In this document: in pieces, positions 16,652 through 25,612 of the stretch | Position numbering within the stretch: position 1 is the first letter of the stretch | Layout: the number at the start of each line of letters is the position of its first letter | Origin: Bacteriovoracaceae bacterium | GTDB taxonomy: Bacteria; Bdellovibrionota; Bacteriovoracia; Bacteriovoracales; Bacteriovoracaceae | DNA length: 37,158 nt | Assembly (NCBI GenBank): GCA_018649885.1 | Contig: JABIHA010000040.1 | Coordinates: forward strand, 1 to 37,158 | Direction of reading: 5' to 3' | Position numbers and translations under genes: made by a program | The notes under the pieces: generated by a model | Told to the model about the DNA's origin: nothing | What the model saw: the letters and a program-made list of their open reading frames with translations, nothing else | Databases searched by the model: none

Positions 16652-17863
16652 ATGATATCTTCTGATATGGCCTTTCATGAAATCATGGATAGGCAAATTG
16701 TTTTGGGCAAGAAGGCTTGCTCAGTTTTTGATTCCCTAGGACAAGTACTCTCCTGTGATGTTTTCTATGAAAACAATGGCCCCTCTTTTGATCGTGTGGC
16801 CATGGACGGAGTGGCCATAAACTTCCAGCAACGTATCGCAGGAAATTTAACCACCCACAAAATTGAAGCTGTCCAGAGGGCCGGTACGGAAAAGCTAACA
16901 CTAAAACACCACGGTTGTGCCATTGAGGTGATGACTGGAGCGATTCTTCCAAATGGTGTTGATACTGTTATCCCCTATGAAAGATGCACCATCGAAAGTG
17001 GGAGTGTCAGCTTTGATCCCCAATATGATTTAAATATGGGATCCAATGTCCATAGAAAGGGAAGTGATTTCAAAAAAGGAGATCTTTGTCTAAAAAGATC
17101 ATCTCCTATCAGTGCTCCTATGATTGGCACTATTGTTTCACAAGGAGTCAGTGAGCTAGATGTGGTACGTACTCCTTCAATTTGTGTGGTCAGTACAGGT
17201 GACGAGTTAGTAGAGCTAGATGCCACTCCTTTTGAGCACCAGCTTCGCAGATCTAATCCCTACGCCATAAGATCTGTTCTAAGTGATTACGGAATAAAAA
17301 ATGTTGAGTTAAGCCATATTGTGGACGACAAAGAGATCCTCTATGAAAAGCTTGGGGCAATCATCAGTGACCACGATGTGACCATTATTACTGGTGGAGT
17401 GTCCATGGGGAAGTTTGATTTCATTCCCCAGATTTTGAGTGATCTAAAAGTTGAAAAAGTATTTCATAAAATTAAGCAAAAACCCGGAAAGCCAATGTGG
17501 TATGGAGTTAATGCAAGTGGGGCCCAAGTTTTTGGTCTTCCTGGCAATCCTATTTCCTCGCTGGTTTGTCTTATTCGTTATGTGGCCCCAGCTCTTTTAA
17601 AGGTCTCCGGTCACGGTTATCATCAGCGCTTTGTAAAACTCAGTCAAAAAATGAGTTTTAAAAAAGAGATGACTTACTTTCCACCTGTCATTGTGAATAT
17701 TGATGATCACGGTCAGCTGTGGGCAACCCCGATTGAATTTAATGGTTCAGGAGACTATGCGTCGCTTTCTCACAGTAGTGGGGTCGTTGAGTTATGTAGT
17801 CACAAAGAGCATTTTGAAAAGGGCAGTGTTGTGCCTATCTTTCTATGGAGAAAAAATCTATGA
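16652..17863 (+). CDS. moeA: Molybdopterin molybdenumtransferase MoeA
   Basis: A 403-residue cytosolic enzyme that inserts molybdate into adenylylated molybdopterin, the last common step of Moco synthesis. Family signatures include SFDRVAMDGVA (the S-x-x-D-G-x-A loop), MTGAILPNGVDTVIPYE, VVSTGDEL, the ITGGVSMGKFDF motif of the MoeA/MogA fold, and FGLPGNPISSLV. The length is close to the E. coli protein (411). ATG at 16652 is chosen because GGAGAGGA lies six bases upstream; two upstream in-frame ATGs (16586, 16646) have poor ribosome sites and would add a 22-residue tail with no family counterpart. It is the first gene of the operon and overlaps moaA by four bases. Confidence 0.93.
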   Translation: MISSDMAFHEIMDRQIVLGKKACSVFDSLGQVLSCDVFYENNGPSFDRVAMDGVAINFQQRIAGNLTTHKIEAVQRAGTEKLTLKHHGCAIEVMTGAILPNGVDTVIPYERCTIESGSVSFDPQYDLNMGSNVHRKGSDFKKGDLCLKRSSPISAPMIGTIVSQGVSELDVVRTPSICVVSTGDELVELDATPFEHQLRRSNPYAIRSVLSDYGIKNVELSHIVDDKEILYEKLGAIISDHDVTIITGGVSMGKFDFIPQILSDLKVEKVFHKIKQKPGKPMWYGVNASGAQVFGLPGNPISSLVCLIRYVAPALLKVSGHGYHQRFVKLSQKMSFKKEMTYFPPVIVNIDDHGQLWATPIEFNGSGDYASLSHSSGVVELCSHKEHFEKGSVVPIFLWRKNL

Positions 17864-18801
17864 AAAGTCTTGTCGATCAGTCTGGAAGACATATTCACAA
17901 GCTAAGACTGGGTCTTTTAGACGCTTGTAATTTTCGCTGCCTTTATTGTATGCCAGATAATCCAGTTTTTATGCCTAAGAAAAATTGGATGAAAAGAGAA
18001 GAAATTTTTCGCCTTGCCAGTGTCCTAAATGGTCTCGGTATTGACGAGATAAGACTGACCGGAGGCGAGCCTACACTGCGTTCAGACTTCGTGGATATTG
18101 CTGAAGATATCTCAACTCTACCTCTAAAAAAGCTTGGTATTACCAGCAACGGAGTTACACTCGCTCCCCATTTAAAACGACTCCAGCAAACAAATTTAAA
18201 ATATATTAATTTAAGTTTAGATAGTTTAAATCGTGAAAAATTTAAAGAGCTTACAAAGATGGACGCCCTGGAAGAAGTGCTTAAGTGCATCTTCACAGCA
18301 AAAGAGTTGGGTTTTTCAGTGAAAATCAACACAGTGCTGATGAAGGGATACAACGATGACGAGATTCACCGTTTTGTAGATTTTTCTCGTGAGTACGATA
18401 TTGAAATCAGATTCTTAGAGCTTATGAAAATTGGTGTGGCCAGATCATTTTTTGAAAAGAGATTTGCTCCCATTGATGTGGCCATTGATGCAGTAACAAG
18501 TCGATTTGGCACAACAGATGTGATCTTGCCAAAAGACTCCACTTCTTTTGCCTATGATATTGAAGGAGGTGGCAGAATTGGATTTATTGCCTCTGAATCT
18601 AGACCCTTTTGTCACTCATGCTCTCGTCTTAGGCTAGGCCCTGATGGATGTATCAGACCTTGTTTAATGCTCGATAGTGGCTTTTCTCTAGTAGGGAAAA
18701 ATGAATCAGAGATAGAATCACTTCTACATAAAACCATGGCCTTAAAACCAGTAGATCGAATTGAGTCTGTCGCCCAGGCGATGTACCAAATTGGAGGATA
18801 G
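17860..18801 (+). CDS. moaA: GTP 3',8-cyclase (radical SAM) MoaA
   Basis: A 313-residue radical SAM enzyme for the first step of Moco synthesis, GTP to 3',8-cyclo-7,8-dihydro-GTP. The SAM cluster motif CNFRCLYC gives cysteines 23, 27 and 30. The C-terminal cluster that binds GTP has cysteines 251, 254 and 268 (CHSC...RPC). RLTGGEPTLR is the conserved GGEP loop, and the protein ends in the GG dipeptide typical of MoaA and needed for its function. The ATG at 17860 overlaps the moeA stop (ATGA) with GGAG nine bases upstream; the ATG at 17845 lacks a ribosome site. Confidence 0.96.
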   Translation: MKSLVDQSGRHIHKLRLGLLDACNFRCLYCMPDNPVFMPKKNWMKREEIFRLASVLNGLGIDEIRLTGGEPTLRSDFVDIAEDISTLPLKKLGITSNGVTLAPHLKRLQQTNLKYINLSLDSLNREKFKELTKMDALEEVLKCIFTAKELGFSVKINTVLMKGYNDDEIHRFVDFSREYDIEIRFLELMKIGVARSFFEKRFAPIDVAIDAVTSRFGTTDVILPKDSTSFAYDIEGGGRIGFIASESRPFCHSCSRLRLGPDGCIRPCLMLDSGFSLVGKNESEIESLLHKTMALKPVDRIESVAQAMYQIGG

Positions 18802-19275
18802 ATGGGAGAATTTACCCATGTTGATGAAAACGGCACTCCCAAAATGGTGGATGTTTCACTAAAGCTGCCTACAAAAAGAGTGGCCCATGCACGTGCCACC
18901 ATTGAGCTTACTGAAGAGATCTGTTCTCACTTTAAGGGAGAAGAACTTTACACAAAAAAAGGCCCAGTCTTTCAAACCGCCATTATAGCGGGAACTATGG
19001 CCTTGAAAAAAACCAGTGAGCTGATTCCTTTTTGCCATCCCATTGCTATTGAAGGGGCCAAATTGCAAGCTAACCTAGTAGGCACAAGCGTGGTGATTGA
19101 CTGTGTTGTGAATACAAGTGGAAAGACAGGTGTTGAAATGGAGGCCTTAATGGGGGCACAAATGGCGGCCTTAACGATCTATGATATGTGCAAATCCTTT
19201 GGACACCATATGGAAATTAAAAGTATTCACTTAGTAGAAAAAAAAGGGGGGAAGAGTGACTTCAAAAGGGTTTAA
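18802..19275 (+). CDS. moaC: Cyclic pyranopterin monophosphate synthase MoaC
   Basis: A 157-residue enzyme that converts the MoaA product to cyclic pyranopterin monophosphate. Motifs: HVDENGTPKMVDV at the N-terminus, KKTSELIPFCHPI near residue 73, and GVEMEALMGAQMAALTIYDM near residue 110, all diagnostic of MoaC. The length matches the family (about 160). The start directly abuts the moaA stop, and its ribosome site GGAGG lies within the terminal glycine codons of moaA, so the two are tightly coupled. Its 3' end overlaps mobBA by 20 bases. Confidence 0.96.
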   Translation: MGEFTHVDENGTPKMVDVSLKLPTKRVAHARATIELTEEICSHFKGEELYTKKGPVFQTAIIAGTMALKKTSELIPFCHPIAIEGAKLQANLVGTSVVIDCVVNTSGKTGVEMEALMGAQMAALTIYDMCKSFGHHMEIKSIHLVEKKGGKSDFKRV

Positions 19276-20392
19276 CTTTATCCACCCACTAGAGATTGCT
19301 TTTTGTGGTTACTCGAACTCGGGAAAAACCACTGTGATCTCTAAATTAATTGAAAGATTTAGTAGTGACTTTCACGTAGGCTACTTTAAGCACGACGCTC
19401 ATCGTTTTGAGATGGATCATCCCGGAAAAGATACCTTTAAGGCCACTGCTGCCGGAGCGAAAACTGTGGTTATTAATTCTCAAACTAAGAGTTGTCTTAG
19501 TTTTGAGAAGTCGATTCCGTCTCGGCTTTTGGCCTCACAGTTTATCGATTGTGATTTTGTGCTATTAGAAGGGCAGAAAAAATCAAAAGTTCCAAAAATT
19601 GTTGTTTTATCTCACGAGTCGCATAAACGTGATGAGATGATTCAAATGTCTGATGCAGGAGAGTTAGGAGAGGTCTTGGCCTTCATCGGAACCGACGATA
19701 AACTTTCTTTATCTGCACCATATTTCCACCGCGATGATGTTGGTAATCTGGCCCAATTTGTTCTGGACCATTTTCAGGCGCAAGTGTTGGCAAGACCCAC
19801 TAAGGCCTTGATACTTGCCGGTGGTAGAAGTAAAAGAATGAACTCCGATAAAGGGGCCTTGTCATATCACGGGAAATCTCAAGTATCTCATCTCTATGAT
19901 CTGATCAAAGAGTTTTGCAGTGAAGTCTTTGTCTCTTGCCGAGATGATCAGGCACAGGCCTCGCATATGGACGGAATTCCTAAAATCTTTGATCTCATTA
20001 AAGACAAAGGTCCCATGGGAGGAATTATCTCGGCCATGGAATATGATCGACAGGCAAATTGGCTAGTTGTTGCATGTGATCTTCCCTTTCTAAACCAGGG
20101 AACTCTTCAGAAATTATTTAATGATCACAACCCCTATAAAGTGGCCACGTGCTTTATCAACCCTGAGAAAGGATGGCCTGAGCCTCTATGTACAATTTAT
20201 TCCCCAAAGGCCCGCGCCAAACTCTATCAATATATGGGTATGGATATGAATTGCCCTCGCAAGGTTTTATTTAATAGTGAGATATGCGCGCTTGAGTTAG
20301 ACGACCAGTTAGCGTTAGAAAATGCCAATACGCCACAGGCCTTTGAGCAAGCTATGAAAAAAATTGAGCACCACAGTGGAGAGTTAATATGA
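19256..20392 (+). CDS. MobB-MobA fusion: GTP-binding adapter and Mo-cofactor guanylyltransferase
   Basis: A 378-residue fusion. Residues 1 to about 175 are MobB-like, with the P-loop GYSNSGKTT (18-26) and a DFVLLEGQKKSKVPK block. Residues about 180-378 are MobA-like, with the nucleotidyltransferase signature LAGGRSKRMNSDKG (about 185-198), KGPMGGI and VVACDLPF. MobA attaches GMP to Mo-molybdopterin to form the bis-MGD cofactor of the DMSO reductase family, and MobB is an accessory GTPase. The start is GTG at 19256, preceded by the purine-rich GGGGGGAAGA; it overlaps moaC. In many bacteria the two are separate genes. The stop overlaps the moaD ATG (ATGA). Confidence 0.93.
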   Translation: MTSKGFNFIHPLEIAFCGYSNSGKTTVISKLIERFSSDFHVGYFKHDAHRFEMDHPGKDTFKATAAGAKTVVINSQTKSCLSFEKSIPSRLLASQFIDCDFVLLEGQKKSKVPKIVVLSHESHKRDEMIQMSDAGELGEVLAFIGTDDKLSLSAPYFHRDDVGNLAQFVLDHFQAQVLARPTKALILAGGRSKRMNSDKGALSYHGKSQVSHLYDLIKEFCSEVFVSCRDDQAQASHMDGIPKIFDLIKDKGPMGGIISAMEYDRQANWLVVACDLPFLNQGTLQKLFNDHNPYKVATCFINPEKGWPEPLCTIYSPKARAKLYQYMGMDMNCPRKVLFNSEICALELDDQLALENANTPQAFEQAMKKIEHHSGELI

Positions 20393-20628
20393 AAATTAAA
20401 GTGAAATACTTTGCCATGCTTAGAGCAAGTGCTGGAAAAAGTGAAGAAGAGCTCGAAACGACTGCTTCAACTCCCAGTGAACTATTTGGTGAACTTAAAG
20501 AAAGGTACAATTTTAAAATTGATCACCATCACTTAAAAGTTGCTATCAATGAGTCCTATGCTCCCTTTGATCAAAGTCTTTGTGAAAGTGATACCGTTGT
20601 CTTTATTCCACCAGTGGCCGGAGGTTAG
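20389..20628 (+). CDS. moaD: Molybdopterin synthase sulfur carrier subunit MoaD
   Basis: A 79-residue ubiquitin-fold protein beginning MKIKVKYFAMLR and ending VFIPPVAGG. The C-terminal GG is the thiocarboxylation site that donates sulfur to precursor Z within the MoaDE heterotetramer. The length is typical (about 80). ATG overlaps the mobBA stop by four bases with GGAGAG upstream. The activating enzyme MoeB is not in the window and must be encoded elsewhere. Confidence 0.96.
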   Translation: MKIKVKYFAMLRASAGKSEEELETTASTPSELFGELKERYNFKIDHHHLKVAINESYAPFDQSLCESDTVVFIPPVAGG

Positions 20629-20630
20629 TC

Positions 20631-21065
20631 TTGTTTGCAATTGAAAATACACCTATTGAAAAATTGAGATCTCTTTCCACCGATGTTAAGTCTCATACGG
20701 GCGGAGTGGTTATTTTTGAAGGCCTTGTTAGAGATATTAATGATGGAAAGAAAGTAAAATCCCTTGAATATCAGGCCTACAATGAGATGGCCTTGAAAGT
20801 AGGGGCCCAAATTATGAAAGAGGCCATGGGGAAATTTGATATCATAGATGCCAAATGTATCCACAGAACCGGTCACCTTCAAATTGGAGAAATGGCCGTT
20901 TACGTCTATTCTTGTTCAGTTCACAGAGAGCAATCTTTTCTCGCCACTCAATATATTATTGATGAAGTTAAAACTAGAGTTCCTATTTGGAAGTGTGAGC
21001 ACTATGTGGATGGGGAGCCAGAGTGGGTGGCCTGTCATAAGTGTGGAGAGCACACTCACAATTAA
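20631..21065 (+). CDS. moaE: Molybdopterin synthase catalytic subunit MoaE
   Basis: A 144-residue catalytic subunit that converts cyclic pyranopterin monophosphate to molybdopterin using MoaD thiocarboxylate. Motifs: HTGGVVIFEGLVRD (about 22-35), SLEYQAYNEMA, HRTGHLQIGE, and the active-site block KTRVPIWK with lysines 114 and 121. The start is TTG at 20631: GGAGGT lies six bases upstream inside the terminal Gly-Gly codons of moaD and no in-frame ATG fits the family N-terminus. The last 20 codons (residues 125-144) are duplicated at 35511-35572, which marks this 3' end as a recombination or integration point; the gene itself remains complete. Confidence 0.95.
   Translation: MFAIENTPIEKLRSLSTDVKSHTGGVVIFEGLVRDINDGKKVKSLEYQAYNEMALKVGAQIMKEAMGKFDIIDAKCIHRTGHLQIGEMAVYVYSCSVHREQSFLATQYIIDEVKTRVPIWKCEHYVDGEPEWVACHKCGEHTHN
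21002..21063 (+). repeat. Left copy of the 62-bp moaE 3'-end direct repeat (att-like)
   Basis: This stretch equals 35511-35572 at 60 of 62 positions. The differences, at 21020 and 21029, are both third-codon-position and synonymous. Identity begins abruptly at CTATGTGGAT and ends just past the coding part, at the first bases of the stop region. It is the candidate left attachment site of the inserted region. Confidence 0.85.
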
Positions 21066-21411
21066 TTATTTCTTTAATTGATGCGAAATACTTGATAATA
21101 AAAAATCATAGGACGATCACCATAGCGCCACATAAAAGTTAGTAATTCCCTGCCATGAGCTCGGTGAAAAGTAGTGTGGTTTTCAGACACATTCTAAATG
21201 AATTATATTTACTCATAATTTATTTGATACTCATTAAACTTGTGAGGCATATTGTTGGTAAAAAAAGAAATATTGCCTACTTGGAAGGCCCTTAAGTTGT
21301 TGAAGTCGCATAGAATCTAAGGACTCCCTTATAATAGTTCAAACTCGGTTTTTGGACTCTTCACAATTTATTTATAAAGTGTGGCTCCAAGGTGCGCAAG
21401 GAACTTTACTA
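21066..21411 (+). other. Gene-free region after moaE
   Basis: AT-rich, with stops in all frames I checked. A TATAAT word at 21330-21335 could be the -10 box for the lipoprotein gene at 21412, but no matching -35 box lies at the right distance. I see no RNA gene or clear terminator after moaE. Confidence 0.35.
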
Positions 21412-23490
21412 ATGTATGTAGTCTTTCTAAGATATAAATTCACTTTTCTAGTGATTCACGCTGCACTCATTGCGCTAATGAGTTCTTGTGATTTTCAATT
21501 TCTGCCTGGTATGAGTGATGATGATGGAAACTTCTGTGACCTCTTTCCTGGCTCAGATACATGCAGTAAAGAAGCTCGCTCTGTCTCTATCTCAATTAGT
21601 GTGCCAACAGGATATTCTCCAGCCGCCTCATTGCCATCAGGACTATCCTTTGTTTCAAACACTGTTGGTGGTTCGGTAAATTATGGAACAGCTGTTGATA
21701 TAACTTTCAAAAAGGACTGCAAATTAGACATAAGCTCTATAAACGGAAGTGTTGCGGCCAACCTTACGGATACATTAACAACAGGAGCTGACAAAAACGA
21801 AACCGTGACTTTTACTTCAAGTGAGGGAGGAGTAGACCTTACAGCAGGCACAAGCTTTAACGGTATTGCAAGTAATCCCATTAGCGTTTCTTGCGGAACA
21901 GTTCTTAATATAACGGCTTCTCATGCAAAATACCCCGATATTACGCACTCTCATACAGTGACCAAGACTGAAGCTATTGATCTAAATGGATGGATTAAAT
22001 TCAACCCAGATTATCCAATCAAAAATCGAGATGTTTATATCTACGATGAACTCTCTGTAGCTGACAAAACGATCACTTTCTCTCATAATGGAGATAGCGT
22101 TACATGTTCGACAGATGGTGCAATCTATTTGGCCTGCACAACTGGTACGACCCATGAGTGGAGTAGCGCAACCAAAACTAATTATATAAAAATTACCAAG
22201 ACAAATTCCTCCGATCTCATCTATACCTTTCATCCCAAAGACGATGCCGCAAAATCTGGTTGGATCACACTCACATGTGATGTTTCAGTATCAGATGGTG
22301 ATAACCTTATGACGGTAAAGGAGATCAAGGAATATTTAGGCGGTGCCGGAACCAATATGTTTGATCACAGTCTCGGAATAAATGATCGAGTTATTTGTAT
22401 TGATAATGGAATCGTAATTAACTCAACTCAGGTAGCCGACGGAGATCTTATAAGGGCCTATGGGAATGCTACTGGAAGACTTTACGTAGTAGCAAGGGAA
22501 GGCGCTACAGTAGAATTTAAAAATAGTGTTGCAGATGCTGGCTCTAATGCTAATCTCTATACATTTAGAATTTTCACTCAAAATGTCTCTTTAGTAGGGT
22601 TAAAAATAACTTGTACTCAAAATGCTATTGCACCAGGAGCCCACTGCCTCAATAGTAATGCCGATGGATTTCATTTAAAATATAGTGATATTACCACCTC
22701 GGGAGACACGACGAATATTATCTCTTATTGGAACCAGGGTAATAATGGAATTGTAATAAAAGATGTTACAATGACTAATAATGGACCGACACTTTCACAT
22801 GGTTTTATAGGGGGAGGAAAGGTCATGGACATTGACAACTTAACAATTACCATCAACGGCGCCGGAAGGGCCCTTACCATACAAAGCCAGGGAAACAATG
22901 GAACGATCAAAAACTCTTCATTTAACTCTTCCACACTTCAGGCTTTTTTTTCCTACGGTCCGGGAAACCTAAATTTTTTAAATACTAGTTTTTACTCGTC
23001 TTCGGGACAATCATTCTATGTTCAAAATAAGGCCGCTACCGACGTAGATGGACTTGTAACATGTGATCAATGTACATTTCAGTCAGATGGTTCGAATTCC
23101 GTTGTAGTTCGAACAGATGATGTCGTGGGAACACCAACGATGAGGGCCTCAATAACCAATTCAGTATTTAAAGTTATTAATGCAGCTTTTAGCGCTGTTT
23201 TTGTTCAAGACGGCATTTTAAATTTAGATGGAAATAAATTCATTAACTATATAGGCTCTGTAAATGCTATCAATTTAGGATGTATCGCTGCCGACTGTGT
23301 CGCCGCCACTCAGGAGATAAATTCAACCTTACAAAATAATACTGCTTGTGGAAATATCCTTGCCAATAAATGGACGAGAATCCTAAAAGAGTATACTCCA
23401 AATGAAGGAAACTTTGATCCTAATGGACAAATAAATCACTCATCAAACACAGACATCCTTGACTGTGCCAGCTATGGTATTACACCTTAA
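21412..23490 (+). CDS. Large beta-helix lipoprotein, unknown function
   Basis: A 692-residue protein starting MYVVFLRYKF with a hydrophobic signal ending in the lipobox-like LMSSC, so probably lipidated at that cysteine and located in the outer membrane. An AAGGAA ribosome site precedes the ATG at 21412; a TTG 60 bases earlier is less likely. The N-terminal third is beta-sandwich-like. From about residue 300 the sequence has irregular short repeats rich in N, G, S and T (for example NGTIKNSSFNSS, DIDNLTITING) typical of right-handed parallel beta-helices, as in pectate-lyase-like or surface adhesin proteins. No catalytic residues can be assigned. Adhesion or polysaccharide binding is possible but inferred only. 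The stop runs into a hexamer array. Confidence 0.72.
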   Translation: MYVVFLRYKFTFLVIHAALIALMSSCDFQFLPGMSDDDGNFCDLFPGSDTCSKEARSVSISISVPTGYSPAASLPSGLSFVSNTVGGSVNYGTAVDITFKKDCKLDISSINGSVAANLTDTLTTGADKNETVTFTSSEGGVDLTAGTSFNGIASNPISVSCGTVLNITASHAKYPDITHSHTVTKTEAIDLNGWIKFNPDYPIKNRDVYIYDELSVADKTITFSHNGDSVTCSTDGAIYLACTTGTTHEWSSATKTNYIKITKTNSSDLIYTFHPKDDAAKSGWITLTCDVSVSDGDNLMTVKEIKEYLGGAGTNMFDHSLGINDRVICIDNGIVINSTQVADGDLIRAYGNATGRLYVVAREGATVEFKNSVADAGSNANLYTFRIFTQNVSLVGLKITCTQNAIAPGAHCLNSNADGFHLKYSDITTSGDTTNIISYWNQGNNGIVIKDVTMTNNGPTLSHGFIGGGKVMDIDNLTITINGAGRALTIQSQGNNGTIKNSSFNSSTLQAFFSYGPGNLNFLNTSFYSSSGQSFYVQNKAATDVDGLVTCDQCTFQSDGSNSVVVRTDDVVGTPTMRASITNSVFKVINAAFSAVFVQDGILNLDGNKFINYIGSVNAINLGCIAADCVAATQEINSTLQNNTACGNILANKWTRILKEYTPNEGNFDPNGQINHSSNTDILDCASYGITP

Positions 23491-23544
23491 CTTTAACTTT
23501 AACTTTAACTTTAACTTTAACTTTAACTTTAACTTTAACTTTAT
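23491..23544. repeat. (CTTTAA)n hexamer array directly after the stop codon
   Basis: Eight perfect CTTTAA units (23491-23538) and one CTTTAT follow the TAA stop without a gap. In the frame of the upstream gene every second codon is TAA, so the array is a string of in-frame stops, and changes in unit number cannot alter the frame or the product. Confidence 0.95.
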
Positions 23545-23757
23545 AACTTAACTATTTAAGCTTCAACGTTTTTAAAAACGGCATTCACGACCTGAGAACT
23601 CTAGGATCCGTTACATATTCGCTGCCGCAATAAGATTGATATGTTGATTCCATTCTGACTTTGGCCCCAGTCCGCCCCGGATTCTAAGGACTTTCTCTAT
23701 CTGTAGCTAAACCAATTCTAAATGCCTAAAACATGGCCACAGAAACTGCCCAATTTC
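23545..23757. other. Gene-free stretch with a 14-bp palindrome
   Basis: No gene is visible. CGTTTTTAAAAACG at 23567-23580 is a perfect palindrome and could end transcripts of the lipoprotein gene, although it lacks a GC-rich stem. Confidence 0.35.
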
Positions 23758-23893
23758 TAGCTTGGAGTAAATCTATTGTTTTTAAAGGGCCGTAAGGCCC
23801 ATAAATGGAGAACCGTTAAGGTTGTCGATAGTTTAAGGGGGCATTTGAGCAAAGATAGTGGGGGAGTTGTAGTGCTAGTTTTACTTTCTCCCT
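23758..23893. repeat. Structured ~135-bp repeat, copy 1
   Basis: This shares its order of blocks with 25603-25737: TAGCTTGGAGTA, TTTTTAAAGGGCC, a short hairpin, TTTAAGGGGGCATTTGAGC, GGGGAGTTGT and GTGCTAGTT. Hairpin A is GGGCC-GTAA-GGCCC (23787-23800) and hairpin B is AACC-GTTAA-GGTT (23811-23823). It lies directly after the stop of the minus-strand gene at 23899. Confidence 0.75.
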
Positions 23894-23898
23894 TAATG

Positions 23899-24804
23899 CT
23901 AATCAATAACAGCGTTCTCTACGTCCTCAAGGGAGCCTTCCTCGTTTTTTCCACTGTTAAGATAGTGAAGTCCATTAATGGGATCAGCGCTAGGATCTAT
24001 GGCCCCATCATGATTGAGACATTGAACTGACCCCACAAGGCCTAGGTGTCGTTTGCCACTTTGGTAATCTATTTCAGTATGGACTGACTCAATGGGGGCC
24101 CGATTGAGTGTCTCTAATACTTCTATTTTCATGGCCTCTTTTAAATCATATGTTTTGACTCCCAGTAGGAAGAGGCCTTCAGTACAATTAATAACATCTC
24201 CGTCTGCCTCAGAGCTTGATACTTTCTGCCCTGTGTAGTGAGGATTGCTGCCATTGACTGGCTCATCACATTTTATAATTGTGTATTTGCAGTGATTAAA
24301 ATGTCTAGGATCTCCAAAACTATCACTTGGATTGGAAGAAATTCTGACAAAGCAGTTCTCACTTGATTCATCATATATAAAAAAATCCCAATCAAGTTGG
24401 TGAATACTTACTTCACATAAATTTATAGCAACTGAGTCATCGCCACTTGTTTTAATATAATCTTTACTGATGGCAGTTTGTGGAGATCGAAAGCGGACTC
24501 CCTGATAATCCTCCGGAGTGTCATAGCTTGTACTTGCAAGTACAAGTCCAATTGTTGTCGAAAGGCAGTCTCCTCCAGCAAGATTTGAAAATACATCTTC
24601 AAGCATCGCCCCCCCTCCTGCAGCCGTTCGACCTGAAGTTTCAAATAGAGAAAGTCCAGGAGCTGCAATGGTTTTGCCCAAGCAACCGAGCTGACCCACA
24701 CCAAGTTCAATTCCATCAACAGAATTCCAAACATCTGCCATGGGATCAGACCATGAAGGGTAGCTGTGGAAAATAAATAAAAATGTGAAAACCGAAGCAA
24801 GCAT
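23899..24804 (-). CDS. Secreted hypothetical protein
   Basis: A 301-residue protein with an N-terminal hydrophobic stretch followed by SYPSWSD, consistent with a Sec signal peptide of about 19 residues, and AGGAAG a few bases before the ATG. The mature part is acidic and contains about nine cysteines scattered along the chain, compatible with disulfides in the periplasm or outside. I do not recognise a family or catalytic motif. A small hairpin ATTCC-TAAC-GGAAT (24818-24831) lies in its leader. It is isolated on the minus strand between two copies of the 135-bp repeat. Confidence 0.6.
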   Translation of the reverse strand: MLASVFTFLFIFHSYPSWSDPMADVWNSVDGIELGVGQLGCLGKTIAAPGLSLFETSGRTAAGGGAMLEDVFSNLAGGDCLSTTIGLVLASTSYDTPEDYQGVRFRSPQTAISKDYIKTSGDDSVAINLCEVSIHQLDWDFFIYDESSENCFVRISSNPSDSFGDPRHFNHCKYTIIKCDEPVNGSNPHYTGQKVSSSEADGDVINCTEGLFLLGVKTYDLKEAMKIEVLETLNRAPIESVHTEIDYQSGKRHLGLVGSVQCLNHDGAIDPSADPINGLHYLNSGKNEEGSLEDVENAVID

Positions 24805-24964
24805 TACTTCCTATCGGATTCCTAACGGAATATTGAATGCATTTGTAATTAGTAGAAGGTTTTGCTCGAGTTTCAGTATGACTTGGTTTTCAACTAAGGT
24901 AAGTGATTGTTAATTTAGCATTTGAATGAGGTATTCTTTTCAATAAATTACCTTTAGGTAACTG

Positions 24965-25399
24965 CTAATATCGATCTAGGACGGTAACATTTTTTATACG
25001 TTGTTTAATGATGCATTTTCGTCCAATTTTCTTTCTTGGTTCTTTATGCAGGCGGTAACCGCAGAAATAACGATACCCTGAGTAGGGGGAGCGACAATAG
25101 CGAGGGGTCCTCCTGCTCTGTTGGCCCTTGTAGTAGGTTTCCACTTTAAAAATGACTCTATTGCTGATAATCTTTATTTTTTTACCTGGCATTTTTTGGA
25201 TATAGGCCTCACCATTTTCTAGGAAACAATCGTAGTGATCATCAAATGGTTGAAGTTTGCCTCTAATAAGATTTTTTGAAATGACTTCCTTGAAAGAAAA
25301 AAAGTATTCAATTTTCTTGCCTGTGGGAACACCTTTGGAATCGACGTAATCTATGGATGTACTTCCAACGTAGAAAAAAATGGTTGAAATAGCTTCTCT
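24965..25399 (-). pseudogene. 3' remnant of an unrecognised gene
   Basis: A frame open from 25399 to a TAG at 24965 encodes about 144 residues without an acceptable start in its first part; an internal ATG at 25192 would give only 75 residues. The C-terminal part is basic and rich in Tyr, Arg and Cys (RYCRSPYSGYRYFCGYRLH) and is not a family I know. The upstream end runs into a histidine kinase fragment in another frame, so this looks like the tail of a broken gene. A weak hairpin TTACC-TTTA-GGTAA (24948-24961) follows the stop. Confidence 0.45.
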
Positions 25400-25612
25400 T
25401 TAATATGTGAATTAATGGCCCTTCCACTATCATCTATGTAGATAGAAATTATCCCATCACTATGTTCGACTGAGATTTTTACCCATGGGCCCTCAGTGTT
25501 TTGAACTGCTGCAAGCGCATTATTTAAAAGATTTATTAGAACTTGGGATATCTGAACTATTCTGCCTGAAAAGCATAACTGCTCTTCACTGATCAAAATC
25601 TTTAGCTTGGAG
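25376..25612 (-). pseudogene. Histidine kinase ATPase-domain remnant
   Basis: The frame reads SKLKILISEEQ, then QVLINLLNNALAAVQ (N-box), IDDSGRAI (degraded G1 box) and KLFQPFFST (F-box region), then departs from the family and stops at 25351-25353. The dimerisation domain with its histidine and the G2 box are both missing, and the normal GxG of G1 is broken, so it cannot be functional. It is unrelated in detail to the intact kinase at 1677. Its 5' end runs into copy 2 of the 135-bp repeat. Confidence 0.75.

Noticed and set aside
23776..24030. Plus-strand open frame of 84 codons.
   Set aside because: It starts inside repeat copy 1 and then runs antisense to the secreted-protein gene; the corresponding frame in copy 2 has stops and there is no ribosome site.
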